Assembly (NCBI RefSeq): GCF_001517105.1
Contig: NZ_LPVF01000009.1
Location: forward strand, 303,742 to 367,741
DNA: 64,000 nucleotides
Reading direction: 5' to 3'
Source: Bacillus halotolerans
GTDB taxonomy: Bacteria; Bacillota; Bacilli; Bacillales; Bacillaceae
The notes beneath the pieces were generated by a model, which was not told the origin of the DNA, ran no database searches, and saw only the letters and a list, made by a program, of their open reading frames with translations. Each line of letters begins with the position of its first letter. Position 1 is the first letter of the stretch. Shown piece after piece: positions 1-9,956 of this stretch. The position numbers and the translations under genes are program-made.

Positions 1-842
1 TCATGAATCACCCGCGAGACGACGTCCCGTGGTGCTAAATCCTCCAGCGGATGCCGTCCGGCCATAATACGGCGGCCATTTTGGTCTGTTATAAAACCGC
101 CCTCACCTCTGACTGCCTCTGAAACAAGTCCACACGAGACGCCATTTTTGACTAGAAGTGTAGGATGAAACTGGGTAAACTCTAGATCAGTTAATTCCGC
201 TCCGGCCCGGTAAGCAAGTGAAAGACCATCACCAGTGACAGATGGATCGTTCGTATGGTGCTGAAACAAGCTTCCGCATCCGCCAGCTGCAAGCACAACC
301 TCATCCGCATGCCGCAAATTGATCCGGCCGCGGCTGTCTTTCGTCACTACACCGGCACAGCGCCCATTCTTCATCAGCAAATCAACCGCTGTTTCATTCT
401 CGATGACTTCGATTTGGCTATTAATTTGTTTCAGCAAGTAATCAATGAGCATGCTGCCTGTAGCGTCTCCGCCCGCATGAAAAATGCGGTTGTGCGTGTG
501 GGCTCCTTCCCTGCTGAGGCTGACTTTGCCTTGTTTATCCCGGTCAAATGGAAAGTCATTCTCCAAAAAATTCTCAATGATGGTTTTTCCATCAAGTAAA
601 ACGTCTGATACGATGTTTTGATCGTTATGTCCGCAGCCTGCATATAACGTATCCTCCATATGAGACGCAATCGAGTCATCTTTTGCATAAGCCGCCGCAA
701 TTCCGCCCTGTGCATGTCTTGAATTGCTGTTTTTTGTGCTTTTTTTCGTGATGACAGTCACCTGGTATGATGGCGGAAGTGCAGAAGCCAGGGCAAGTGC
801 CGCCGCTCCAGAACCAATGACCGCAATCGTCTTTATAGACAT
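1..842 (-). CDS. nadB: L-aspartate oxidase NadB (3' part cut by window edge)
   Basis: NadB is the flavoprotein that oxidises L-aspartate to iminoaspartate, the first step of de novo NAD synthesis, feeding quinolinate synthase. I translated the frame from the ATG at 842 and it stays open to base 1, giving about 280 of the roughly 530 residues usual for the family. The N-terminus has the FAD dinucleotide-binding glycines (IGSGAAA, residues 9-15). The RHAQGGIAAA segment near residue 45 and the FTQFHPT and EAVRGEGG segments of the succinate-dehydrogenase/aspartate-oxidase family follow. An AGGAGGTGG ribosome site precedes the start. The gene diverges from nifS, as in B. subtilis where both are repressed by NadR. 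The C-terminal capping and helical parts lie outside the window. Confidence 0.93.
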   Translation of the reverse strand, partial: MSIKTIAVIGSGAAALALASALPPSYQVTVITKKSTKNSNSRHAQGGIAAAYAKDDSIASHMEDTLYAGCGHNDQNIVSDVLLDGKTIIENFLENDFPFDRDKQGKVSLSREGAHTHNRIFHAGGDATGSMLIDYLLKQINSQIEVIENETAVDLLMKNGRCAGVVTKDSRGRINLRHADEVVLAAGGCGSLFQHHTNDPSVTGDGLSLAYRAGAELTDLEFTQFHPTLLVKNGVSCGLVSEAVRGEGGFITDQNGRRIMAGRHPLEDLAPRDVVSRVIH

Positions 843-858
843 ATGCCACCTCCTGTTG

Positions 859-890
859 TTTACACCTGTCTTGACACCTATATTTACACA
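859..890. promoter_or_regulatory. Probable NadR operator: three repeats every 12 bp
   Basis: TTTACACC (859-866), TTGACACC (871-878) and TTTACACA (883-890) occur at exactly 12-bp intervals between nadB and nifS. The NAD-biosynthesis repressor NadR (YrxA) is known to bind this intergenic region with nicotinic acid as co-repressor in B. subtilis. That these repeats are its contacts is inferred from position and periodicity. Confidence 0.6.
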
Positions 891-900
891 ACGGTAAAAT
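871..900 (+). promoter_or_regulatory. Sigma-A promoter of nifS-nadR
   Basis: TTGACA (871-876) and TAAAAT (895-900) are separated by 18 bp, 46 bp upstream of the nifS start codon. The -35 hexamer is part of the second copy of the 12-bp-spaced repeat, so a repressor bound there would block both divergent promoters. Confidence 0.7.
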
Positions 901-908
901 AAACTCAA
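881..908 (-). promoter_or_regulatory. Candidate sigma-A promoter of nadB
   Basis: On the minus strand TTGAGT (903-908) and TAAATA (881-886) are separated by 16 bp, about 40 bp upstream of the nadB start. It overlaps the nifS promoter on the other strand and the repeat array at 859-890. The match is moderate. Confidence 0.45.
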
Positions 909-946
909 GAGTTTTTTTTATGAAGAACATATGGAGGAAAGACCGG

Positions 947-2128
947 ATGATTTATTTAGATTATGCAGCAACCACGCCAATTTGCGAGGAAGCTCTGGAC
1001 GTATTTCAGAAGCTCAGCATTGATATGTACGGGAATGCCAGCAGCTTGCATGACGCTGGGGGAAAAGCAAAGCATATATTGGAGTACTGCCGGGGGAAAA
1101 TAGCTGACATAATCGGCGGAGAAACAGACGGTATATATTTTACAAGCGGCGGCACAGAATCCAATTTTCTTGCCATTCAATCATTGTTAAACGGCTTGCC
1201 AAAAACAAAAAGACATTTTATTACGACTGCCATGGAACATCAATCAATCCATAACTGTGCTGCTTTACTGCGGAATCATGGCTTTGACGTGACAATCATT
1301 AAGCCTAATGAGTACGGACTTATTACCGAGGAAATATTGGCAGCTCATATTCGCCCGGACACAGGCCTGGTTTCTATTCAGCATGCCAATTCAGAAACAG
1401 GAATTATTCAGCCCATTAAACACCTGTCATCGTATCTTCACAACAGGCAAATTCTTCTTCATTGTGATGCGGTACAAACATTCGGCAAACTGCCCATCCA
1501 TACTGAAGAAATGGGGGTGGATGCTCTCTCTGTTTCCAGTCACAAAATTCACGGCCCTAAAGGAGCCGGAGCTGTCTATATTCGGCCGGACGTCAATTGG
1601 AAACCGGTGTACCCTGACACCGTTCATGAGAATGGGTTTCGAGCAGGCACGGTAAACGTACCGGGTATCGGTGCCTTTACAGCGGCTGCGGAGCTGATCG
1701 TAAGTGAAATGGAAAGTCAGATATCCCACAATCAAACGCTGAGACAATACTTTTTAGAACAAATCCGTATTCGGTCTCTCCCTGTAACCCTTGCGGCAGA
1801 TGGTGCAAACACAGAATGTCTGCCCCATATTATCGGGTGTTTTTTTGGCTCATTTGAAGGACAATATGTTATGTTAGAATGTAATCGGAATAATATTTGC
1901 ATTTCAACGGGCAGCGCTTGTTCTGCAGGCTATCACGGACCGTCTGAAACGATGAAAGCGTTAAGAAAAACAGAACAGGAAGCCCTGCAATTTATCCGCA
2001 TCTCTTTCGGAAAAAACACAACAACTGAACAGCTGGATATGTTATTACATACGTTTACAGCGCTTTTGGAACAAAGGAAAGGAGAATATCATATTGACCG
2101 AAGAATTAAAGCTCTTGGGCGCCAATAG
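947..2128 (+). CDS. nifS: Cysteine desulfurase NifS
   Basis: NifS is a PLP-dependent cysteine desulfurase that supplies sulfur, in Bacillus for maturing the Fe-S cluster of quinolinate synthase NadA. I start it at the ATG at 947, giving 393 aa. GGAGG sits 10 bp upstream, and the protein then begins MIYLDYAATTP as the family does; the ATG at 920 has no ribosome site. Visible features are HANSETG (147-152), the PLP lysine K200 in SVSSHKIHGPKGAGAV, and the catalytic cysteine C325 in STGSACSAGYHGPSE. It is divergent from nadB, overlaps nadR by 35 bp, and probably belongs to the NAD regulon. Confidence 0.93.
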   Translation: MIYLDYAATTPICEEALDVFQKLSIDMYGNASSLHDAGGKAKHILEYCRGKIADIIGGETDGIYFTSGGTESNFLAIQSLLNGLPKTKRHFITTAMEHQSIHNCAALLRNHGFDVTIIKPNEYGLITEEILAAHIRPDTGLVSIQHANSETGIIQPIKHLSSYLHNRQILLHCDAVQTFGKLPIHTEEMGVDALSVSSHKIHGPKGAGAVYIRPDVNWKPVYPDTVHENGFRAGTVNVPGIGAFTAAAELIVSEMESQISHNQTLRQYFLEQIRIRSLPVTLAADGANTECLPHIIGCFFGSFEGQYVMLECNRNNICISTGSACSAGYHGPSETMKALRKTEQEALQFIRISFGKNTTTEQLDMLLHTFTALLEQRKGEYHIDRRIKALGRQ

Positions 2129-2636
2129 GCGTGAGCAGCTTCTTTTGTGGCTGAAGGAATCCACATCGCCGCTGACAGGAGGAGAGCTCGCCAAAAAAGC
2201 AAATGTTTCGAGACAGGTGATCGTTCAGGATATCTCGCTTTTAAAAGCGAGTAACGAGCCGATTATCGCCACAAGCCAAGGCTATGTCTATCTGGACGCC
2301 GCCGCTCAGAAGCATCAGCAGGCAGAAAGAATCATAGCGTGTCTGCACGGGCCTGAACGGACAGAAGAAGAATTGCAGCTCATCGTAGATGAAGGGGTAA
2401 CTGTAAAAGACGTAAAAATCGAGCACCCTGTATACGGAGATTTAACTGCAGCGATCCAAGTCGGCACGCGAAAAGAAGTCAAACATTTCATCAAAAAAAT
2501 CAATTCCACAAATGCCGCCTATTTATCACAGCTGACAGATGGTGTGCATCTTCATACACTGACAGCACCCGATGAACATCGCATCGATCAAGCCTGTCAA
2601 GCACTCGAAGAAGCCGGTATTTTGATTGAAGACTAA
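2094..2636 (+). CDS. nadR: NAD biosynthesis transcriptional repressor NadR (YrxA)
   Basis: This 180-aa protein has an N-terminal winged helix (about residues 8-60, with NVSRQVIVQDISLLK as recognition helix) and a C-terminal 3H domain with histidines in IEHPVYG, KEVKHF and VHLHTL, thought to bind metal or nicotinate. In B. subtilis it represses nadBCA and nifS when nicotinic acid is present. Translation starts at a TTG (2094) behind AAAGGAG, inside the end of nifS, suggesting translational coupling. It therefore controls its own operon and the divergent nadB. It ends at the bidirectional terminator shared with pheA. Confidence 0.9.
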   Translation: MTEELKLLGANRREQLLLWLKESTSPLTGGELAKKANVSRQVIVQDISLLKASNEPIIATSQGYVYLDAAAQKHQQAERIIACLHGPERTEEELQLIVDEGVTVKDVKIEHPVYGDLTAAIQVGTRKEVKHFIKKINSTNAAYLSQLTDGVHLHTLTAPDEHRIDQACQALEEAGILIED

Positions 2637-2659
2637 AAAAAGCCCTAATAGGGCTTTTT
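2636..2659. terminator. Bidirectional terminator between nadR and pheA
   Basis: AAAAAGCCC and GGGCTTTTT form a short GC stem flanked by A-runs and T-runs, placed between convergent nadR and pheA and touching the pheA stop codon. It can serve both strands. Confidence 0.8.
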
Positions 2660-3515
2660 ATAATTGATAAGATTGATATGTACCAAGCAGCTTTACTTTG
2701 CATCCGAGCGCTTCAAGCTCCTGCATAGCCCCAGGGATTAATATTTCATCAAACGCCTGTTCAATATCAATAATAAAGAAATAATTCCCTAACCCGGTTT
2801 TGGTCGGACGGGATTCGATTTTTGACAGGTTTAAGTTTCTCCAAGAAAAAGCAGACAGCACTCTATGCAGCGCTCCGGACTGATCATCCTGCGGAAGCGT
2901 CACCATCAGTGTTGTTTTTGGTCGTGAATTCAATTTTGAATTCACTTCAAAAGTTATATTTTCATCAGGAGACAGAATGACAAATCGCGTATGATTGTCT
3001 CTATAATCCTGTATATCCCGTTTTACGATTTTTAATTCGTATGTAGAAGCCGCCATTTCATTGGCAATCACCCCGATATTCAGCTCGGGATGGTCACTGA
3101 CAAACTTTGCCGCCGCTCCGGTTGAATTGGCGTATTCATACGGCACGGAAGAAAAATGCCCATGGAGAAATTTATGGCACTGCGCAATCGCATGTGAGTG
3201 AGAATAAATTTTGTCTAGGTCCTTCCATGCATTTTCTCTGGAAGGATGAACGAGTAAGTGCTGATGAATCGGCAATGTCATTTCACCTACGATGGGCAGA
3301 GGCTGTTCATGTATTAAATAGTCTATTGTTAAGTTTACTGATCCTTCTAATGCGTTCTCTAAAGGAACAAAAGCAAAATCAACCTCACCTGCAACTGCCG
3401 CATCTATACATTCCGGTATCGTGCGGTAAGCAACATGCTCGGCGCCATTTTGGAAACAAGAACTGACTGCTAGATGTGTGAATGTAGCTTTTGGACCTAA
3501 ATAACCGACTTTCAT
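2658..3515 (-). CDS. pheA: Prephenate dehydratase PheA
   Basis: PheA converts prephenate to phenylpyruvate in phenylalanine biosynthesis. It has 285 aa. The periplasmic-binding-like catalytic domain spans about residues 1-180 and begins GYLGPKATFTH; the catalytic TRF motif is in DNHTRFVIL. A C-terminal ACT domain (about 200-275) carries the ESRPTKTGLGNYFFIIDIE segment that binds phenylalanine for feedback inhibition. It is a stand-alone dehydratase with no fused chorismate mutase. It lies just downstream of pheB and obg on the same strand. Confidence 0.95.
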   Translation of the reverse strand: MKVGYLGPKATFTHLAVSSCFQNGAEHVAYRTIPECIDAAVAGEVDFAFVPLENALEGSVNLTIDYLIHEQPLPIVGEMTLPIHQHLLVHPSRENAWKDLDKIYSHSHAIAQCHKFLHGHFSSVPYEYANSTGAAAKFVSDHPELNIGVIANEMAASTYELKIVKRDIQDYRDNHTRFVILSPDENITFEVNSKLNSRPKTTLMVTLPQDDQSGALHRVLSAFSWRNLNLSKIESRPTKTGLGNYFFIIDIEQAFDEILIPGAMQELEALGCKVKLLGTYQSYQL

Positions 3516-3532
3516 GACGATATTCTCTCCCC

Positions 3533-3976
3533 TTACGCTCCTGAACCTAATATTTCAACCTTTTCTACAAAATCAAACTTTCTCATCTTGTTCATTAATG
3601 TATGAATATCCTCTTCCATTGCAGATGTACTGATAGACAGCGTTACGTTTGCTCTCCCTTGAAGCGGGATAGTCTGGTGAATGGAAAGAACGTTGCTTCC
3701 AGAGTCAGCCACCGCCTGAAGGAGCTGAGATAACGCGCCTGAGCGATCCTCTAAATGAAAGAAAAGTGTGATAATTTGTTCTTTAACCATTGTATAAAAA
3801 GGGAAAACGGCATCTCTGTATTTATAAAATGCACTTCTGCTTAAATCCACCTTTTGAACGGCATCTGCCACTGATTCTGCTTTTTTTCGATCCAGCAGTT
3901 TTTTGACTTCCAATGTTTTTCTCATCGCATCAGGCAACACATCTTCACGGACAAGATAAAACGTCTCCTCTTTCAC
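3533..3976 (-). CDS. pheB: ACT-domain protein PheB
   Basis: PheB is a small ACT-domain protein of 147 aa encoded next to pheA; older literature called it a chorismate mutase, but no mutase domain is visible. The N-terminal half carries a helix-turn-helix-like segment ([21 protein letters not shown]). The C-terminal half is an ACT domain ([19 protein letters not shown]), consistent with amino-acid sensing. I choose the GTG at 3976, because a run of G (3983-3988) gives a normal ribosome-site spacing of about 6 bp there and the length then matches the family. The ATG two codons upstream sits too close to that site. Confidence 0.85.
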   Translation of the reverse strand: MKEETFYLVREDVLPDAMRKTLEVKKLLDRKKAESVADAVQKVDLSRSAFYKYRDAVFPFYTMVKEQIITLFFHLEDRSGALSQLLQAVADSGSNVLSIHQTIPLQGRANVTLSISTSAMEEDIHTLMNKMRKFDFVEKVEILGSGA

Positions 3977-4030
3977 TTGCATCCCCCCTTTTGAAAATAG
4001 AGAGCCTGATATCCAGGCTCTCACCCATCA

Positions 4031-5338
<1,308 letters not shown>

Positions 5339-5351
5339 TTAAAAAACTCCG

Positions 5352-5930
5352 CTAGTTCAACCCAATTTCAATCAGACATTCGTGACTTGTGATCTCAAAA
5401 CGCATGATATCAAAGTCCTCATATCCATTTTGCCGAAAATCGTCAAAGGCAGATATATCGGCAAAAGTGCCGTGAAAATCAAGGTAAAGAATCAGCTGTC
5501 TGTCAGGATGATCGGTTTGAAGCGAAACGGTTAAATGATTTTCACTGCCTCTAGTGACTGCTTGTTCAAACAGATCAAACAGCTTTCTCATCAGTTTCGC
5601 CAATTTTTGATCAAAAGCTGACAAATCCTTAATTTCCCCGAGAACTTCATATTCAAGTGTCATACATTGGGCTTTCCAATTAAACGTAAGAAAATCAAAC
5701 GCTAAATGCGGTGTTTTCAGGTTTGAGAGCTTTGATTCGTGCTTAGCGTCTATCACCATTTCTTCAATGATTTCAAAGACGCGGTCATACTTCTGCAAGC
5801 TTAAGTTTCCTTTAATTAGCTGCAGCTTATTCATCCAATCATGCCGGGAATGGCCAAGAAGATGAATCAGTTCATTTGTTAAAGCCGTATCGCTTATATT
5901 TTCTTCTTGATTTTTTGAAACATCCTTCAT
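5352..5930 (-). CDS. spo0B: Sporulation phosphotransferase Spo0B
   Basis: Spo0B relays phosphate from Spo0F~P to Spo0A in the sporulation phosphorelay. The 192-aa protein (start at 5930, giving MKDVSKNQEE) has the phosphorylated histidine H30 in LLGHSRHDWMNKLQ within the helical hairpin that dimerises into a four-helix bundle. A degenerate histidine-kinase-like C-terminal domain (about 100-192) follows. Compared from memory with strain 168 there are several substitutions in the second half, indicating a related but different strain. A TATAAT (5990-5995, minus strand) upstream is a plausible -10 element; the -35 region overlaps the palindrome at 6014-6031. Confidence 0.95.
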   Translation of the reverse strand: MKDVSKNQEENISDTALTNELIHLLGHSRHDWMNKLQLIKGNLSLQKYDRVFEIIEEMVIDAKHESKLSNLKTPHLAFDFLTFNWKAQCMTLEYEVLGEIKDLSAFDQKLAKLMRKLFDLFEQAVTRGSENHLTVSLQTDHPDRQLILYLDFHGTFADISAFDDFRQNGYEDFDIMRFEITSHECLIEIGLN

Positions 5931-6013
5931 TTTCGCACTCCCAATCATTTGATTTCTTATTTAGGAGTCTGTATAAGTGTGTATTATGAATTATAACAGA
6001 GAAGGCTTTGATA

Positions 6014-6031
6014 GAAAAACAATTGTTTTTC
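6014..6031. repeat. Perfect 18-bp palindrome upstream of spo0B
   Basis: GAAAAACAATTGTTTTTC is a perfect inverted repeat centred about 40 bp upstream of the expected spo0B transcription start. Its place over the -35 region suggests an operator, but I recognise no known factor for it. Confidence 0.5.
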
Positions 6032-6042
6032 CCAGAAATATC

Positions 6043-6089
6043 ATGTTCCTTTTTTCTGGCTTCGGTTGATTTTCAGCCAGGCAGAACAT
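6043..6089. other. Nested inverted repeats in the spo0B-rpmA gap
   Basis: ATGTTC (6043-6048) pairs with GAACAT (6084-6089), and inside it CTGGCT (6056-6061) pairs with AGCCAG (6075-6080). This gives a two-part stem-loop in a 319-bp gap (5931-6249) with no convincing gene. The rest of the gap holds the rpmA terminator and the spo0B promoter region. Function unknown. Confidence 0.4.
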
Positions 6090-6210
6090 TTTATGTATTA
6101 CTGCTTGGGGAACATATCCAGTGGGTTTGAGACATTCGTTCTCATTCTTGGCGGGGTCTGCTCGCACATACTCTGCATAACATTCTTGATGCTTACTCCG
6201 CATATTGCAA

Positions 6211-6245
6211 AAAAAACTCCAGTCATCATCGACCGGAGTTTTTGA
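6211..6245 (-). terminator. Terminator after rpmA
   Basis: ACTCC-GTC and GAC-GGAGT form a stem with one internal mismatch and a six-base loop, with T-runs on both sides. It follows the rpmA stop at once and should end the rplU-prp-rpmA transcript before spo0B. Confidence 0.8.
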
Positions 6246-6249
6246 ATCA

Positions 6250-6546
<297 letters not shown>

Positions 6547-6888
6547 CTATATTATGTTTGTGGTCACACGCAAGTGATCTTTATAATCCCGCTCAATTGT
6601 CTCTAACGAAACAATCATGCCTTCAATCAGCAACTGAGCTTTTTGGCGCGCCTCCGGATCGAGAGATTCAGGGAGTTCAAAGTAGAAATAACCCCCATCT
6701 TCTCCTATATCAAGAAGCGGCTCGAAGCCCGCCAGCGCGATGACCGCGTTAACGGATCCAAACACAACGGCTGTTACTCCGGCACATACGAGATCTTGTC
6801 CATGTTCAGCAAAGTTGGCGTGACCCGTCATTTCAAAAGACAATAAGCTTTTGTCAGTACGGGACCGTCTGATTGTTGCCTGAATCAT
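6547..6888 (-). CDS. prp: Ribosomal-processing cysteine protease Prp (YsxB)
   Basis: Prp removes the N-terminal extension of L27 after the LQFF motif. This 113-aa protein has the family catalytic pair, H23 in MTGHANFAEHGQD and C35 in LVCAGVTAVV. It is encoded between rplU and rpmA, as in most Firmicutes, with only 2 bp to rplU and 12 bp to rpmA, so substrate and protease are made from one transcript. Confidence 0.93.
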   Translation of the reverse strand: MIQATIRRSRTDKSLLSFEMTGHANFAEHGQDLVCAGVTAVVFGSVNAVIALAGFEPLLDIGEDGGYFYFELPESLDPEARQKAQLLIEGMIVSLETIERDYKDHLRVTTNII

Positions 6889-6890
6889 GC

Positions 6891-7303
<413 letters not shown>

Positions 7304-7310
7304 ATTAAAA

Positions 7311-7339
7311 AATATATCAGAATACAAGGCGTTTGTCAA
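7311..7339 (-). promoter_or_regulatory. Sigma-A promoter of rplU-prp-rpmA
   Basis: Minus strand TTGACA (7334-7339), 17-bp spacer, TATATT (7311-7316). It is a near-consensus promoter as expected for ribosomal proteins, placed between spoIVFB and rplU. Confidence 0.85.
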
Positions 7340-7345
7340 TCGATT

Positions 7346-8212
7346 TTAATAAGGGAGCAGCAGCTCTTCCATGGAGGAATTTGTCCGCTTATCAGCAAAG
7401 TAGGCATGCAGCACTTCATTCTCATCCAGCTGGCTTAGCTTCTCTCCGGATTTTTCTATAATAATGGGATGCTTGCAGCCTCGTTTGAATTCCGCCATGA
7501 CATGATAGACTTTGTCCTCAGCATTAACGGTAAGCGGAAGCAATTTTTCAAGCTCGCGGTTTTTCCCATAATATCTTTCCAAGAGAAACCTCAAATGGAT
7601 GTAGTGTCTTTGCCTGTACTCCTCAAACAGAGAAACAGCCAGAAAGACAAACAAAACCCATGCGCTGATTTGCAGAGGAACCGCAAATAAAACCCAGCAT
7701 GCGAGAAGCAGGCAGCACACAAGTGAAGTCTTTAGATTCAGCCGGTGCGCTTTTTGAAAAGACAGATGCTTTGAAAAAATTAAAAATAACAGCTTGCCGC
7801 CATCAAGCGGCCAAATCGGCAGCAGATTCACAAATAAAATAGATAGATTATAAAATGTAAACAGTTCAAAGGTCTGCTGATCAATTATTGAGAGGCCTGC
7901 AATCATCCAAGCCGCAAGCTGGAGCCAAATGTGCTGAAGAGGTCCGGCAATAATCACCGCAAACTCTTCCTTTAACGGCCGATTTCCGTGCTCTTCCACT
8001 TCAACTGTTCCTCCAAATGGCAGCAAAAAAACACGCTTGATTCTCCAAGAAAAAAACACGGCCAGAGCGGCATGCCCCAGCTCATGGATCAGAACAATCA
8101 CAAGCAAACACAGCAATGCTTTCATATGCCCTGTAATCAGCCCCAGCGCCATGATAATCCAAAGAAAAGGATGAACATGAATTTTCAAGATGAGGTCAAG
8201 CCATTTATTCAA
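7346..8212 (-). CDS. spoIVFB: Intramembrane metalloprotease SpoIVFB
   Basis: SpoIVFB is the site-2-type protease that cleaves pro-sigma-K in the mother cell. Of 288 aa, the N-terminal two-thirds forms several membrane helices. The zinc motif HELGH supplies H43, E44 and H47, and the third ligand is D137 in PLDGGK. A soluble C-terminal CBS-like domain (about 200-288) is thought to sense ATP. It starts with TTG at 8212, overlapping the end of spoIVFA by 8 bp, so translation is likely coupled to that of its regulator. Confidence 0.96.
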   Translation of the reverse strand: MNKWLDLILKIHVHPFLWIIMALGLITGHMKALLCLLVIVLIHELGHAALAVFFSWRIKRVFLLPFGGTVEVEEHGNRPLKEEFAVIIAGPLQHIWLQLAAWMIAGLSIIDQQTFELFTFYNLSILFVNLLPIWPLDGGKLLFLIFSKHLSFQKAHRLNLKTSLVCCLLLACWVLFAVPLQISAWVLFVFLAVSLFEEYRQRHYIHLRFLLERYYGKNRELEKLLPLTVNAEDKVYHVMAEFKRGCKHPIIIEKSGEKLSQLDENEVLHAYFADKRTNSSMEELLLPY

Positions 8213-8999
8213 ATGAGATCACCTGAATCGGATCAATAAATTTATCGCCGTCTTTCATGGCAAAATAATAGAGCCCTTTGTTATGATCATCGAGTTTAAT
8301 CGAACCGAGCTTTTTGCCTTTATCTACAAAATCATATAAAGCGACATCCACATCTTTCAGTTCGCCATAAATGCTGTAGGTATTGTCAGCATGCTGCACT
8401 TTCACTGTCAGCCCCGTCTCACCGTCTTTACTGACTTCAACAACATAGCCTTCTTTTATACAATCGATTGTATCGCTGCTTGTTTCGACTTTAATGCCTT
8501 CCCCGTTGTCCTGAAAATCCTGCTGAACTTTACCAGATGCGGGTGCGACGAGATCCTGACCCACTTCAACCTGCTGTTCCTTATTTTTCTTTTCAGGAGC
8601 GAGAAATGCAAGCGGGCTGCCAAATTTCGTTTCAAACCAATGGCTTGCTGAAGCAAATTGAAATTCTGTTTCGAAGGTTTGTGCAACGACCGGCTTGATC
8701 TGGCTGACGGGTCCAATATTTGTTTTATAGGCTATGGCAGAAACAAGAACAAGGCAGGCCGATAGAAGACATTTCAGAATAATTGAGTCTGTTTTCACCA
8801 AAGGGTATCTTCCGCTGAAATTCGAATTGCCATCTTCATATACCGGGAGTATTCCATGTTTTTCTTGATCAGACATCATGACCCAAGACGGCGGTTTTTG
8901 CTTTTCGGAACCTGTCTGAGTAGGGAAACGTTTTGAGCCGGAAACCTGTTTCCTTCTTTTCTCTAATCGTTTTCTGATTTCATCTGCTCTGTGACTCAT
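8205..8999 (-). CDS. spoIVFA: SpoIVFA, anchor and inhibitor of the pro-sigma-K protease
   Basis: SpoIVFA holds SpoIVFB and BofA in the outer forespore membrane and keeps the protease inactive until the SpoIVB signal arrives. I use the ATG at 8999, giving 264 aa (MSHRADEIRKRLEKRRKQ), the length in B. subtilis. A basic cytoplasmic N-terminus precedes one membrane helix (about 72-92, ILKCLLSACLVLVSAIAY). After it comes an M23-peptidase-like extracellular domain with GEGIKVETS and DNTYSIYGEL segments but degenerate catalytic residues. It forms a two-gene mother-cell operon with spoIVFB. Confidence 0.94.
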   Translation of the reverse strand: MSHRADEIRKRLEKRRKQVSGSKRFPTQTGSEKQKPPSWVMMSDQEKHGILPVYEDGNSNFSGRYPLVKTDSIILKCLLSACLVLVSAIAYKTNIGPVSQIKPVVAQTFETEFQFASASHWFETKFGSPLAFLAPEKKNKEQQVEVGQDLVAPASGKVQQDFQDNGEGIKVETSSDTIDCIKEGYVVEVSKDGETGLTVKVQHADNTYSIYGELKDVDVALYDFVDKGKKLGSIKLDDHNKGLYYFAMKDGDKFIDPIQVISFE

Positions 9000-9092
9000 T
9001 GCCATCATCCTTTGCATTCGTTGGGTTTGTACATCATATGTCTTGTCCATGGCAATTATTCGATTTACCTTCAGCACAGAGCAGTCAGAAAC

Positions 9093-9124
9093 AAAAAAAC
9101 CTGACACAGCATTTGCTTTGTCAG
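9093..9124 (-). terminator. Terminator after minD
   Basis: CTGACA-AGC and GCT-TGTCAG form a stem at 9101-9124, followed on the minus strand by seven T. It ends the mre-min transcript before spoIVFA. Confidence 0.85.
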
Positions 9125-9148
9125 ATTCTTCTCTTTTATTCTATGAAG

Positions 9149-9955
9149 TTATGATCTTACTCCGAAAAATGACTTAATCTTAGCCATCATTCCCTTGTTT
9201 TGCTCTTCAAGCACCTGCAAAGGAACAGATTCGCCTAAAATGCGGCGGGCAATATTGCGATATGCGATGGAAGCGCGGTTTTTCGGGTCCATTGCAATCG
9301 GTTCGCCATGGTTAGATGCCTTAATCACTTCATCATCATCGGCAACGATACCGAGCAAATCAATCGACAAATGCTGAACGATTTCATCGATATCCATCGT
9401 GTCACCGTTTTTCATCAGGTGATTTCTGATTCTGTTTACAACGAGCCGCGGCGGTTCAATATTTTCTTCTTGCTCCAAAAGCCCTATAATGCGATCAGCA
9501 TCTCGCACAGCTGAAATTTCAGGCGTTGTGACCACTACCGCCTTGTCAGCCCCGGAAACGGCGTTTTTGTATCCTTGCTCAATTCCTGCGGGGCAGTCTA
9601 TGATGACATAATCAAATTCCTGCTTGAGCTCTTGGACCATAGTTTTAATTTGTTCAGGAGCAACAGCCGTTTTATCGCTCGTTTGAGCAGCGGGCATTAA
9701 ATAGAGCAAATCATCAAAACGTTTATCCTTTACGAGCGCCTGATGCATTTTACATCTGCCCTCTACAACGTCTACGAGATCATAAATAATTCTATTTTCA
9801 AGACCCATTACTACATCCAGGTTGCGCAGTCCTATATCAGTATCTACTAAACATACACGCTTCCCTAAAATGGCTAAGGCGGTACCGAGGTTAGCAGATG
9901 TTGTTGTTTTACCTACTCCGCCTTTTCCCGAAGTTATTACGATAGCCTCACCCAA
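9149..9955 (-). CDS. minD: Septum-site ATPase MinD
   Basis: MinD is a membrane-bound ATPase that activates MinC and prevents division near the poles; in Bacillus it is recruited through DivIVA and MinJ. With the TTG start at 9955 (GGGAGGA ribosome site) it has 268 aa. It shows the deviant Walker A SGKGGVGKTT (lysines 11 and 16), DTDIGLRNLD, the Walker B-like VIIDCPAG, and a C-terminal amphipathic membrane-targeting helix (GMMAKIKSFFGVRS). One base separates it from minC. Confidence 0.96.
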   Translation of the reverse strand: MGEAIVITSGKGGVGKTTTSANLGTALAILGKRVCLVDTDIGLRNLDVVMGLENRIIYDLVDVVEGRCKMHQALVKDKRFDDLLYLMPAAQTSDKTAVAPEQIKTMVQELKQEFDYVIIDCPAGIEQGYKNAVSGADKAVVVTTPEISAVRDADRIIGLLEQEENIEPPRLVVNRIRNHLMKNGDTMDIDEIVQHLSIDLLGIVADDDEVIKASNHGEPIAMDPKNRASIAYRNIARRILGESVPLQVLEEQNKGMMAKIKSFFGVRS

Positions 9956-9956
9956 T

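Noticed and set aside
431-930. Overlapping minus-strand frames (431-715 and 676-930) that could suggest a broken nadB
   Set aside because: Direct translation from the ATG at 842 gives an uninterrupted NadB frame through at least residue 120 and stays consistent to the window edge; the others are off-frame.
5991-6203. A 70-codon minus-strand frame upstream of spo0B
   Set aside because: No ribosome site, no recognisable domain, and it runs across the structured region into the spo0B promoter.
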